Source of the DNA: Hadersleviella sp041745395
GTDB lineage: Bacteria > Chloroflexota > Anaerolineae > Promineifilales > Promineifilaceae
Direction of reading: 5' to 3'
DNA length: 12,008 nucleotides
NCBI GenBank assembly: GCA_041745395.1
Contig: JBGTIZ010000392.1
Location: forward strand, 1-12,008
A model generated the notes under the pieces. It did no database searches and was not told where the DNA came from. It worked only from the letters and a program-made list of their open reading frames with translations. Below, in pieces: positions 1-6,502 of this stretch. Made by a program: the position numbers and the translations under genes. Each line of letters opens with the position of its first letter. Position 1 is the first letter of the stretch.

Positions 1-1644
1 ATAGCGGTCAATCACTTCTAAGTTAAAGTCTGCCCCCAACTTTACATCCTGAAAATGGCTATCTTTCCAAATCAACGAACGGAAAATCTCTTTGGTACGA
101 GCCTCAATTTGCAGGCGCATATTATCAGCATGTGCCTGATACATTTCACTAATAGCGTCAGCCGCCTGTTGAGCGAGCTTATGCTTCATACTTAACTCAT
201 GACCTCGCTTTTCCTGTTTTTCCGCCGCACTAATTTTTTTCTCTAATTGACTGATTTCCGTAGTCTGCTGTTTAACCGTTTGAGAGAGCGAACCTATTTC
301 CATATTGTAGTTATCAATATCAAGCCTAAAATTGCGCCGTTGCTCTTCTAAACGACTGATCTCTTCCAAGGGAGAACCTTTCAATTGTCGGCTAACATCA
401 TCCAATTCTGCCTCAAGATCACGAATAACATCTATCAGTTCCGTTCGCCTTTGCATCTGAGAATGGATAAAGGCTTGTTGTTTCTGCTTTTCGGTGGCGA
501 ATGTCCCTAATTTAGCCGTGGTATTTAATACATCATCTTCCAATGAGCTAGAAACAGAGCGTTTTAACAGATTCGTTAAATGCTGATACTCCACACCATG
601 TTCAGCAAAAGGTCTCCCGCAGACGCAGATCATTTCTTCCAGCAAATCAGCCACAAATTGCTGGCGAATATTGCTGGGGATTTCACCCCGCTCCCGTTTC
701 TCATTCAACAAAGCCAATGCGTTCTGAATAGCCCCATCCGCTAAACCAAGATAGCCCGCAGTAGCCGATTGTCGAATCGCCTCAACTACGGCAAGCAGTT
801 CTGTGCGTCGTTTTTTCAAGTCCTTTTCCAGCCTATCCCGCTGTTTCTGCAAGCTTTTTGCTTTGTCGGAATCACGCAATTTATCATCAATATCCGCGAC
901 TTTTGCTTTGGCGGATTCGATTTCTTGCTCTAATTCCTTCTTGCGTTGTGTCGCTTTTTCGCGCTCTTGGCGTAACTTTTCATCTTCTCCCAGCAACTGC
1001 CCTAGTTCGCCACCAGATGTTCTTTTGAGTTCACGACGATACTCATCAGCACTATTTTGCAGGTGACGCTGTGAACGTTCCAACATTTCGAGTCGAAGTA
1101 CTTGAAAGATAGCCTCTTTGACTTGAGACGCGGCCTCTGGTTTGGCAAAGTTATCAATTTTTTCACCATCGAAGAAAAAGTATTCACGGGCATTCACGGG
1201 CAAGATTGCATTCAAGGTTCCTAACGGGTTGTGAATAGTATCTGCTTTGCCATCTGGGCCTGTACGCATCATGGTAAACTGATCTATTTCATTGAGGGCT
1301 AAAGCACCTGTCAGCAACTTACTGCCAATTAAGATACGTTTGACCATATAGCGGTCGCCGTTGTGCTGAAAGGAAATTTGAACCGAAGCCCGAACTTCAT
1401 CACCCGCCTTGGCGCGGCGAATAGCTTCTTTGCTCACCAGTTCCCCCACATTGTCAACAATCTTGACACCTTCTACATTGCGGCCATAGAAGCACCAATT
1501 CAACGCCAAAAACATGGATGTTTTACCAGCCCCGTTAATGCCATGAATAACGGTTATGTTTTGCTCTTTGGCTTTGGCAAAAGAGAGGGTCTGCCGGCCA
1601 TGATATTGGCGGAAATTCTCTAAAACAATGTGCTCAAGCCTCAT
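1..1644 (-). CDS. dndD: DndD-like SMC/Rad50-type AAA ATPase (N-terminal 548 aa, C-terminus off the left edge)
   Basis: Open frame from ATG at 1644 to the window edge with no stop. Residues 35-43 form a P-loop (GINGAGKTS) right after an N-terminal strand typical of SMC/Rad50 proteins (RLEHIVLENFRQY). YFFFDGEKID at 155-164 is a hallmark of the DndD group. Residues about 180-285 and 385-525 are rich in Glu, Lys and Gln and read as coiled coil; between them C340-V-C342-G lies where Rad50 relatives carry a zinc-hook-like turn. The ABC signature, Walker B and D-loop must lie beyond the left edge. In Dnd systems DndD is the ATPase partner of DndC in replacing a DNA backbone oxygen with sulfur. The start is supported by GAGGGGG six bases upstream, inside the end of the preceding gene. 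The gap to that gene is one base, so the two are probably translationally coupled. It could instead belong to a different defence system that uses a DndD relative, because no dndC precedes it. Confidence 0.75.
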   Translation of the reverse strand, partial: MRLEHIVLENFRQYHGRQTLSFAKAKEQNITVIHGINGAGKTSMFLALNWCFYGRNVEGVKIVDNVGELVSKEAIRRAKAGDEVRASVQISFQHNGDRYMVKRILIGSKLLTGALALNEIDQFTMMRTGPDGKADTIHNPLGTLNAILPVNAREYFFFDGEKIDNFAKPEAASQVKEAIFQVLRLEMLERSQRHLQNSADEYRRELKRTSGGELGQLLGEDEKLRQEREKATQRKKELEQEIESAKAKVADIDDKLRDSDKAKSLQKQRDRLEKDLKKRRTELLAVVEAIRQSATAGYLGLADGAIQNALALLNEKRERGEIPSNIRQQFVADLLEEMICVCGRPFAEHGVEYQHLTNLLKRSVSSSLEDDVLNTTAKLGTFATEKQKQQAFIHSQMQRRTELIDVIRDLEAELDDVSRQLKGSPLEEISRLEEQRRNFRLDIDNYNMEIGSLSQTVKQQTTEISQLEKKISAAEKQEKRGHELSMKHKLAQQAADAISEMYQAHADNMRLQIEARTKEIFRSLIWKDSHFQDVKLGADFNLEVIDRY

Positions 1645-1645
1645 T

Positions 1646-1849
1646 TTATGCCCCCTCGTCGTTGCCGCTCGTGCGTGCTAGTTCCTCTCGAGCAACGCGC
1701 GTAATCATTTCGTCAATATCTTTCATGATACCGCGTGGCCGTTCCATAGAAATATATTGCTGTTCAATGTCACCCACCTCTTGAATAATTCGCCGTACGG
1801 CGGGGTCATACCCTTTGAACAATTCTCTTAAGCGATCTTTCAACATCAT
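1646..1849 (-). CDS. Small helical protein between helicase and DndD-like ATPase, function unknown
   Basis: A 67-residue protein starting ATG-ATG at 1849 behind a strong GGAG/GAGGT ribosome site that overlaps the helicase stop codon. It stops one base before the ATPase start. The sequence is hydrophilic and charged (repeated Arg/Glu/Asp, IIQEVGDIEQQY, KDIDEMITRVAREEL) with no Cys, no membrane segment and no signal peptide; it is predicted by eye to be almost all helix. I do not recognise the family with confidence. Small proteins with no known function do accompany DNA-modification clusters, and the tight spacing on both sides argues it is a real subunit or adaptor of the system, not noise. 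DndE, the usual small Dnd protein, is normally longer and follows dndD, so this is probably not DndE. Confidence 0.75.
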   Translation of the reverse strand: MMLKDRLRELFKGYDPAVRRIIQEVGDIEQQYISMERPRGIMKDIDEMITRVAREELARTSGNDEGA

Positions 1850-1862
1850 AATGACTCCTACC

Positions 1863-3932
1863 TCAGAAATCTTGTAATCCGTAAAAGCCTGCCAAATCCC
1901 AAATCACATCTAGAGCTTGATGTTTGTTCAATGCTGGATTGGCAAATTCCTTAAAGCGTTGTAGCTCACGACGCACAATACTACGTTCAGCACTGAAAGC
2001 TGGTGACGTGTTGCTAAATGTGACAGGCGGTACAGCAATGAGGTCGTGAATGATAGAATGTTCTTTGTTTGGTGCTTTACGCAGAATGCGTCCGCGCCGC
2101 TGGATAAATTCACGGGGGTTGCTACTACTGGCTAAAAAGTAGGCCGTGCGCGTGCTAGGAACATCCACACCTTCATCTAAACATTTCATGGCGGCTAACG
2201 CTTGCAAATCCCCATTTGCAAAGCTAGCCAATAGCTGACGACGTTCTGCTGGATTTTCCTCGGCTGTGAACTGATTGACAAGGATACCTTTGTCCCACCC
2301 CACAAGTTTAAGCACATCATCTATTTGGCGCGGGGCGCAATAGAAAAGGGTGTGTTCAATGTAGCGTTCTTGGTCAATGAGGTCAGCAAGGGTGTCGAGT
2401 TTGTTCACGGCCGTGTTGAGCAGTCTCGCCCGTTTAATCAACAACATTTTTAGTGGTGCCTCTGCCTCACCATCCTCATTACCCATCAAACGAGCAATTT
2501 TAAGAGATAAGGACTCATATTCAACCATCTCCTCATCAGAAAGCTCAACAAGATGGGGATAATAATAGTATGGGGTCAAGCTAACGCCAATCGCCTGCTC
2601 TAGCGTGAACGAAAAAACTGTCTCACCAAAATAATCTCTCAGAGCCAGACTCCCTTCATCATCAAACCAGCGGTCTGGCGTGGCAGAAAGAGCCAAACGG
2701 TACGAGACATGGTGTGGATAATTTTGACGACTTTGTTCCGCGCCAAGATGGTGAGCTTCATCTGCTATGAGCAAAGCTGGCTCATTTAATCGGGCAATCG
2801 TAGCTTGAAAATCCCGTGAGGCAAAGGTGCTATGGGTCGTAATGACTGAGATAAAAGAGCGGTAGCCACCATTAAACTCCACGATGTCATGATTGAGGCG
2901 ATCGAACCAATTGCGCTTGCTTTGATAGGCTAAAATCGGTTTATAACCAAAAAGAGCCGCTTCATCTTGCCATTGGTCAACCAAATGTTGATACGGCACA
3001 GCGATGATAACCGCTAATCTCCCTTTTTGAGCATACAGTCGAGCCGAAGCCGCTAAAGCCGTAATCGTTTTGCCCGTTCCCGTCGCCATTTCAAACAAAC
3101 CACGGCCGTTATGGGCAAACCATGCGTCTATGGCTTCCTCTTGATATGGGCGTAACGTAATCTGGTCGGGGATGTGTGGCTTGGCCGCTTGATACGCACT
3201 GCTAGACTCGTTCACCCTATTTTGTACTAGCCATGCGGGTATGGGATACGGCCGTGCCCCTTCCCGCAAACGCAAAATGCTCTCTTTGGCCGCTTCCGGA
3301 AGCGAGTAAACGCGAACGTTCTCATTCTCGTTCGCCCACAACCGTTCAAAGTAATCGGCAATGCCTTCTATATATTCCTCACTATCTGCACCGCGCCAAG
3401 AGGGATAAATAGTGATGGATTCCGAATTGATAAACCCGCGCATACTTTCATTGGGAGAGCCATTGAAAGCGAGCCTGTTACCTGCTTGATCAGTAAAAAC
3501 TCCGATTTTGTCATGAAAATCACCACCTGCAAGCTGTTTTTGCGGGACAGCCAGCTTAAAGGTGAGGATTTCATCGGCAACCATCCACGCTAGGGCAGAT
3601 AAGGTATCTTTTTCCAGTTGCTGTGTCAACGCCACAATGTTTTTGAGGATGGTTTGTTGCAAAAAGGGTTGGTGGCGGGCTTCATCCCCTTGTTGTAAAG
3701 CTTCCCAATCATGGGCATCCAGAATGGGGCTGGTGATAATGCGGGCACGGCCGCCATTCGCGGCAAATTGGGCTAGGCCACGGCTCACCATGCGGAGCCA
3801 ACCAGAACTAAAGAAGCCCACGCCCCGGTCGTACTGTGTAGAGGCGGCGAGGGCTGGCTGATAAAATTGCTCAGCAAGGTTTTCGGTTGATGTGGTCAAG
3901 AATAATTTGGATAAATGTAGTTGCGTTAGCAT
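1863..3932 (-). CDS. PLD-like nuclease domain fused to DEAH superfamily 2 helicase (restriction-type effector)
   Basis: 689 residues. The N-terminal ~230 residues resemble a phospholipase-D-like nuclease: H140-D-K142 followed by N157-G-S159-x-N161-E gives one HxK...GSxNE motif. The helicase core follows: ATGTGKT (Walker A, 283-289), DEAHH (391-395), LSATPDR (motif III, 415-421), DEGVDVPS (motif V, 586-593) and QRRGRILR (motif VI, 611-618). All key helicase residues are present. Fusions of this kind act as DNA translocating nucleases in restriction systems, and families of such helicases are linked to dnd loci, where they are thought to cut DNA lacking phosphorothioate marks. It sits 13 nt before the 67-aa gene and the DndD-like ATPase, in the same operon. 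The start at 3932 follows a loose AAAGG/GGAA purine stretch. That it is the restriction arm is inferred from domains and neighbours. Three ACGGCCGT palindromes lie in this gene. Confidence 0.85.
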   Translation of the reverse strand: MLTQLHLSKLFLTTSTENLAEQFYQPALAASTQYDRGVGFFSSGWLRMVSRGLAQFAANGGRARIITSPILDAHDWEALQQGDEARHQPFLQQTILKNIVALTQQLEKDTLSALAWMVADEILTFKLAVPQKQLAGGDFHDKIGVFTDQAGNRLAFNGSPNESMRGFINSESITIYPSWRGADSEEYIEGIADYFERLWANENENVRVYSLPEAAKESILRLREGARPYPIPAWLVQNRVNESSSAYQAAKPHIPDQITLRPYQEEAIDAWFAHNGRGLFEMATGTGKTITALAASARLYAQKGRLAVIIAVPYQHLVDQWQDEAALFGYKPILAYQSKRNWFDRLNHDIVEFNGGYRSFISVITTHSTFASRDFQATIARLNEPALLIADEAHHLGAEQSRQNYPHHVSYRLALSATPDRWFDDEGSLALRDYFGETVFSFTLEQAIGVSLTPYYYYPHLVELSDEEMVEYESLSLKIARLMGNEDGEAEAPLKMLLIKRARLLNTAVNKLDTLADLIDQERYIEHTLFYCAPRQIDDVLKLVGWDKGILVNQFTAEENPAERRQLLASFANGDLQALAAMKCLDEGVDVPSTRTAYFLASSSNPREFIQRRGRILRKAPNKEHSIIHDLIAVPPVTFSNTSPAFSAERSIVRRELQRFKEFANPALNKHQALDVIWDLAGFYGLQDF

Positions 3933-3981
3933 GGTTTCCGCTACCTTTCGTTCTCCTTCCTATATGCAAAAAATGTCTTGG

Positions 3982-4233
3982 TCAAGCAACCGTCTGTACA
4001 AATCGGCGCACAGTGGGCATTAGGTCAGCGCGTAGCGGGGCGATAGCTGAAACGGGAACCGTCCTGACCGCGATTGATTCCCCCAGCGCGTTAAAAATCT
4101 CCAAGATAGCCCCCTCTTCTCCACCCAGAGGATGGGGCACATAATCAACCAAAGTGGCAACATCTCCTGCCAATAAATTTTGTTCGGGCATATCGCGGGT
4201 GATGGTTACTTCCTGATACAAGTCTAGTTTCAT
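3982..4233 (-). CDS. DUF4926-like small protein
   Basis: 83 residues from ATG at 4233 (MKLDLYQEV...). An in-frame upstream ATG at 4266 would add 11 residues, but the internal start has AAGGGG six bases before it and matches the usual beginning of the family. The pattern of hydrophobic strand, Glu/Asn-Leu-Leu-x-Gly-Asp-Val-A-T-L-V-D-Y and a late VPVSAIAPL strand fits DUF4926, small beta-barrel-like proteins frequent in Cyanobacteria and Chloroflexota, often beside small toxin-like partners. No such partner is seen here. It lies 49 nt upstream of the helicase on the same strand and may be the first gene of that operon, or an unrelated small gene or orphan antitoxin. It carries no catalytic-looking motif. 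Confidence 0.65.
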   Translation of the reverse strand: MKLDLYQEVTITRDMPEQNLLAGDVATLVDYVPHPLGGEEGAILEIFNALGESIAVRTVPVSAIAPLRADLMPTVRRFVQTVA

Positions 4234-4239
4234 CTCGTT

Positions 4240-4245
4240 CCCCTT
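4240..4245 (-). promoter_or_regulatory. Ribosome binding site that sets the DUF4926 start
   Basis: AAGGGG on the minus strand, six bases before ATG 4233. The upstream in-frame ATG at 4266 has no comparable site, so the shorter 83-aa product is preferred. Confidence 0.55.
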
Positions 4246-4308
4246 GCTGGTTTCAAAGTTTCTCACCAGCGTTTATCCACGGCCGTGTCCCCCCCCCTCT
4301 TTTACCCC

Positions 4309-5268
4309 CTACAACCGCAACACATAAAACATACTGCCGCTATCCTTATGCGAAATAAACCCATCCACACTGGCTGGCTCATCCACCAGCCCATGCGCCG
4401 CCACGGGATAAACCGGCGCCGCCCGAAACGGGGCGAAATGCACCCGCACCCCGTTTAACATCTCACACGCCGCGCCCGTCCATTGATTCGTCGCCTCCAC
4501 CACCACATAGGCAAACCCCAACGCCTGATACCGCTCCACGGTGGCCGCCAATAGCTCAAACGTATCCAGCTTAGCCAGCTTGTCCCCCCGCGCAATCATA
4601 AAATGATGCCCTACCCGCCCCTCTTCGTAGGCGGCGGCAAAGTCGGGGTATTGCTGGCAGAGCGCGGCAATGCCTTCGGCGTCTTGGGTTCCCAGCAGGG
4701 TCAAAACGGGCATCATTTCCCCCAACACGGCCGTGAGCAACGCATCATCCTCCCGAAAAGGTGGTTCCACATCCAGCGGCGGCATCGTCTCGTTAAACGC
4801 CCCCCCTAGCACCTCCCCCGTCGCCTTATCCACAATCGCCATCGATTGGCTGATAGCATCCTCGTTGAGCGGCGCGGGCTGGGGCGACGTGGGGTCAGTC
4901 GCCACGCAAAGCCGGATAAACCAAGGCAAAATATCATCCGTTGTCCAGTCCATGACCTCGGTCGCGCCAAAGAGGTCGTGATGCACGTAGCCGCGCAGGC
5001 TCCCGGCGGGGGCGCATGAGGGCAGGAGGTGTTTGCACATCTCTTCGCGCTGGCTAAAGGAAAGGCCGACGACTTGGGTCATCTGGAGCAGTTGGGGGAG
5101 GGTGAGTTGGTCGGCACACACGGCCGTGTAGCGGCGACTGCGATACGGTTGCACCGCCGCCAAATCCACCCGAGGCAAGACTTCTGGCAAAGGCAACACC
5201 CCATGTTGCGCCACATCCGCCGCAATAGGATAAGCGCAAAACGGTAACTGCTGGGTTTCGTCAAACAT
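4309..5268 (-). CDS. Uncharacterised protein, 319 aa, possibly with a GNAT-like C-terminal half
   Basis: The start is ATG 5268 (MFDETQQLPF) behind AGGAGT with seven-base spacing. The open frame runs upstream to 5448, but that extension is repeat-rich spacer sequence (Phe/Ser/Pro-rich, unlike the rest) and is not credited. I do not firmly recognise the family. The protein is soluble, with no signal peptide or membrane helix. AIVDKATGEVLGGAFNE (144-160) and GFAYVVVEATNQWTG (251-265), followed by a V-x-V-H strand, recall the strand-turn-strand and helix-strand order of GNAT acetyltransferases. The usual acetyl-CoA pyrophosphate loop (R/Q-x-x-G-x-G/A) is not obvious, so this is a weak guess. Two CACGGCCGTG palindromes fall inside it, both read as Thr-Ala-Val. 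The codon use matches the bulk of the window, unlike the AT-richer 1-1900 region. Confidence 0.7.
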   Translation of the reverse strand: MFDETQQLPFCAYPIAADVAQHGVLPLPEVLPRVDLAAVQPYRSRRYTAVCADQLTLPQLLQMTQVVGLSFSQREEMCKHLLPSCAPAGSLRGYVHHDLFGATEVMDWTTDDILPWFIRLCVATDPTSPQPAPLNEDAISQSMAIVDKATGEVLGGAFNETMPPLDVEPPFREDDALLTAVLGEMMPVLTLLGTQDAEGIAALCQQYPDFAAAYEEGRVGHHFMIARGDKLAKLDTFELLAATVERYQALGFAYVVVEATNQWTGAACEMLNGVRVHFAPFRAAPVYPVAAHGLVDEPASVDGFISHKDSGSMFYVLRL

Positions 5269-5275
5269 CAAAAGA

Positions 5276-5281
5276 ACTCCT
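5276..5281 (-). promoter_or_regulatory. Ribosome binding site that sets the 319-aa gene start
   Basis: AGGAGT on the minus strand seven bases before ATG 5268. It is the reason for rejecting the 60-codon upstream extension of this frame. Confidence 0.65.
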
Positions 5282-5291
5282 GTTGAATGCG

Positions 5292-5305
5292 TAATGAATA
5301 ATGAG
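5292..5305. repeat. Two heptad repeats (TAATGAA, TAATGAG)
   Basis: Two adjacent 7-base units of the form TAATGAR, followed by a degenerate third (TAAAATG). They lie just upstream of the 319-aa gene and belong to the same class of heptad tracts found in three other spacers of this window. Confidence 0.5.
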
Positions 5306-5395
5306 TAAAATGGTTGGTGGCTAGGGATGAGCAGTCTGAAAAGGGATGAAGGAAGAGGGCAGAAGGAAGAAAAGGGGCGGGTCTTCTCGAGAAAA

Positions 5396-5422
5396 TCTCC
5401 GCGTTCTCCACGTCCTTCGCGG
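5396..5422. repeat. Three 9-base tandem units (TCTCCGCGT-like)
   Basis: TCTCCGCGT, TCTCCACGT and CCTTCGCGG lie head to tail in the spacer between the 139-aa and 319-aa genes. The 5269-5449 spacer (181 bases) also holds a purine-rich GGAAGAGGGCAGAAGGAAG stretch and a TTCTCGAGAA palindrome (5384-5393). No convincing terminator or promoter is seen in it. Confidence 0.45.
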
Positions 5423-5449
5423 TCAAACCGACCGTTTAGCACCGTCAAA

Positions 5450-5869
5450 TCATAATGGATAGGCTTCTATCCCCGCCCGCATAGCCCCTTCAATCGTGCC
5501 ATCCACATGGCCTGCCCCCGGAAAAAACCACTCCTCTGGGTCATAAAAATTACGGCTATGCCGATAAATCGCAAAATCCCAATTTTCCATATCCCCCGTC
5601 CATCCCAACCGACAAATTTGGCTAGGCTTTCCCGAATGATCCATGCGGTCTAAATAGAGAAACCTGCCCCGAAAACGGGCAAAATAATAACCAATGGGAA
5701 TATCACTCAGTTGTGGCGTACCCATCAAACCCATCCGCATTAACAGGGCTGTAAAGCTATTGGGATTCATGGGCTTCCGTACCTCAATTTGTGTTGTATT
5801 AAAAACCGCCACTCGGCTTAAAACGTCTTCTTTGACATGCGTGGGAATTTTTTGGTTTTTTGAAGCCAT
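5450..5869 (-). CDS. Uncharacterised protein, 139 aa
   Basis: ATG at 5869 is preceded by AAGGA nine bases upstream. The product is soluble and basic at its N-terminus (MASKNQKIPTHVKEDVL). The middle is rich in aromatic residues: YYFARFRGRFLYLDR at 61-75, then LGWTGDMENWDFAIYRHS and DPEEWFFPGAGHVDGT at 110-125. It ends EGAMRAGIEAYPL. The alternation of aromatic strands suggests a small beta-sheet domain that could bind nucleic acid or ligand, but I do not recognise the family and no catalytic triad stands out. It is transcribed in the same direction as the 319-aa gene but 181 bases upstream across repeat-rich spacer, so co-transcription is uncertain. Confidence 0.7.
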   Translation of the reverse strand: MASKNQKIPTHVKEDVLSRVAVFNTTQIEVRKPMNPNSFTALLMRMGLMGTPQLSDIPIGYYFARFRGRFLYLDRMDHSGKPSQICRLGWTGDMENWDFAIYRHSRNFYDPEEWFFPGAGHVDGTIEGAMRAGIEAYPL

Positions 5870-5902
5870 TTTCTTATATCCTTGTTATGCTGAGAATTTG
5901 AC

Positions 5903-5935
5903 GAATGGTGACCCAAGAGGTTTCATTCACCATTC
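5903..5935. repeat. Inverted repeat GAATGGTGA / TCACCATTC
   Basis: Perfect 9-bp arms at 5903-5911 and 5927-5935 with a 15-base loop, in the spacer between the redoxin and the 139-aa gene. There is no T-tract, so this is not a clear terminator; the right arm is part of the heptad tract. Confidence 0.5.
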
Positions 5936-5950
5936 ACCATTTACAATTCA
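5924..5950. repeat. Heptad tract (CATTCAC-type, four units)
   Basis: CATTCAC, CATTCAC, CATTTAC and AATTCA(A) follow each other in seven-base steps. The rest of this spacer (5951-6022) is AT-rich and shows no further element I can support. Confidence 0.55.
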
Positions 5951-6022
5951 AAACAAGCACAACCCTTCTCGAAAATTAAATCGGAACAAGTCTAAGGTAT
6001 TTAACTTATCGAAGACAAGCCT

Positions 6023-6274
6023 TTATAACGTGACCCCTGTTTTCTCCGCCAACTGCTCCCAAGACGGCTCCACCAGCACCGACCCATCCCCAAAGATAAT
6101 GGTCGGGACGCGCCGCTGGCCGCCGTTCATCTGCTCCACCCGTTTGGACGCTTCCCTATCCTCATCCACATCAATTTCCTGATACGCCACCCCATATTCA
6201 TCAAAAAAATGTCGCGCTCGGGCACAATCCCCGCACCACGACGTGCCATACATCAAAATGTCTGCTTGTGTCAT
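6023..6274 (-). CDS. Glutaredoxin family protein, mycoredoxin-like (CGDC)
   Basis: 83 residues from ATG 6274 (MTQADILMYG), chosen over ATG 6307 because AAGGA lies directly before it and the family starts at this strand. The thioredoxin fold is clear: strand, W-C13-G-D-C16 active site, helix, strand (AYQEIDVDED), then RVPTIIF with the cis-proline and GSVLVEPSW at the glutathione/mycothiol-binding edge. The CGDC centre with Asp at position 3 and the NGGQRRVPT stretch resemble actinobacterial and Chloroflexota mycoredoxin-type proteins, which reduce mixed disulfides or transfer electrons from small thiols. The exact thiol partner cannot be told from sequence. It is a stand-alone gene with no redox partner nearby. 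Confidence 0.9.
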   Translation of the reverse strand: MTQADILMYGTSWCGDCARARHFFDEYGVAYQEIDVDEDREASKRVEQMNGGQRRVPTIIFGDGSVLVEPSWEQLAEKTGVTL

Positions 6275-6302
6275 TTCTTCCTTACACCTCAAGTTAAATT
6301 TG

Positions 6303-6331
6303 TTCACACTGAAGCTGAAATGCGTTATGAT
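6303..6331 (+). promoter_or_regulatory. Sigma-70-type promoter for a plus-strand small RNA
   Basis: TTCACA (6303-6308) and TATGAT (6326-6331) are separated by 17 bases; each differs from the consensus hexamer at one place. The expected transcription start is near 6338. No plus-strand protein gene follows, but a structured region and a terminator do. Confidence 0.5.
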
Positions 6332-6337
6332 ATTACC

Positions 6338-6416
6338 AATCCGCTAGTCGGAGTGGGATGTGCGTAGACGGCTTCGGCCAGAGTACATCAAAAAGTGCCC
6401 TTCGGGGCACTTTTTG
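6338..6416 (+). ncRNA. Candidate structured small RNA, about 80 nt
   Basis: Bounded by a good promoter and an intrinsic terminator on the same strand. Three stems can be drawn in order: TCCG/CGGA with a CTAGT loop (near 6340-6352); GATGTGC (6357-6363) with GAGTACATC-side pairing (6383-6389, one G-U), enclosing GGC-TTCG-GCC (6370-6379); then the terminator stem. Both inner and terminator hairpins have C(UUCG)G loops on the plus strand, the very stable form, which favours this strand as the RNA. No start codon with ribosome site lies inside. I cannot match it to a known RNA family such as tRNA, 6S, SRP or a riboswitch; a riboswitch is unlikely because no plus-strand gene follows. Confidence 0.4.
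6390..6415 (+). terminator. Intrinsic terminator, probably bidirectional
   Basis: AAAAAGTGCCC (6390-6400), TTCG loop, GGGCACTTTTT (6405-6415): perfect 11-bp arms with flanking A and T tracts. On the plus strand it ends the candidate small RNA. On the minus strand it lies 88 bases past the peptidase stop and can end that transcript too. Confidence 0.85.
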
Positions 6417-6460
6417 TTTGTGGGATCATTTTCATACCAAACCACGAGAGTTTACCTTAA

Positions 6461-6484
6461 AACAACGGCTAAAGCCGTTACTAC
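6461..6484. repeat. REP-like small hairpin (AACGGC-TAAA-GCCGTT)
   Basis: Perfect 6-bp arms at 6464-6469 and 6474-6479 around TAAA, followed by ACTACGA. It lies just beyond the peptidase stop on the 3' side. It has the look of a short dispersed palindromic repeat, but only one copy is in the window. The 6275-6502 spacer otherwise holds the small RNA locus and terminator. Confidence 0.4.
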
Positions 6485-6502
6485 GAGCGGCATTATCTGT
6501 TT

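Noticed and set aside
1..4233. DISARM or BREX system
   Set aside because: The PLD domain and helicase are fused in one protein beside a DndD-like ATPase; no methyltransferase, DUF1998 protein, PglZ or Lon-like gene is present in the window.
4289..4297. Run of nine C as a phase-variation tract
   Set aside because: It lies between two genes with no coding frame or promoter spacing that it would switch.
5269..5448. 60-codon N-terminal extension of the 319-aa protein
   Set aside because: It reads repeat-rich spacer into Ser/Phe/Pro-rich residues, has no ribosome site, and ATG 5268 has a good one.
6338..6389. tRNA gene or known riboswitch
   Set aside because: No cloverleaf with acceptor stem and T-loop can be drawn, and no plus-strand gene follows for a riboswitch to control.
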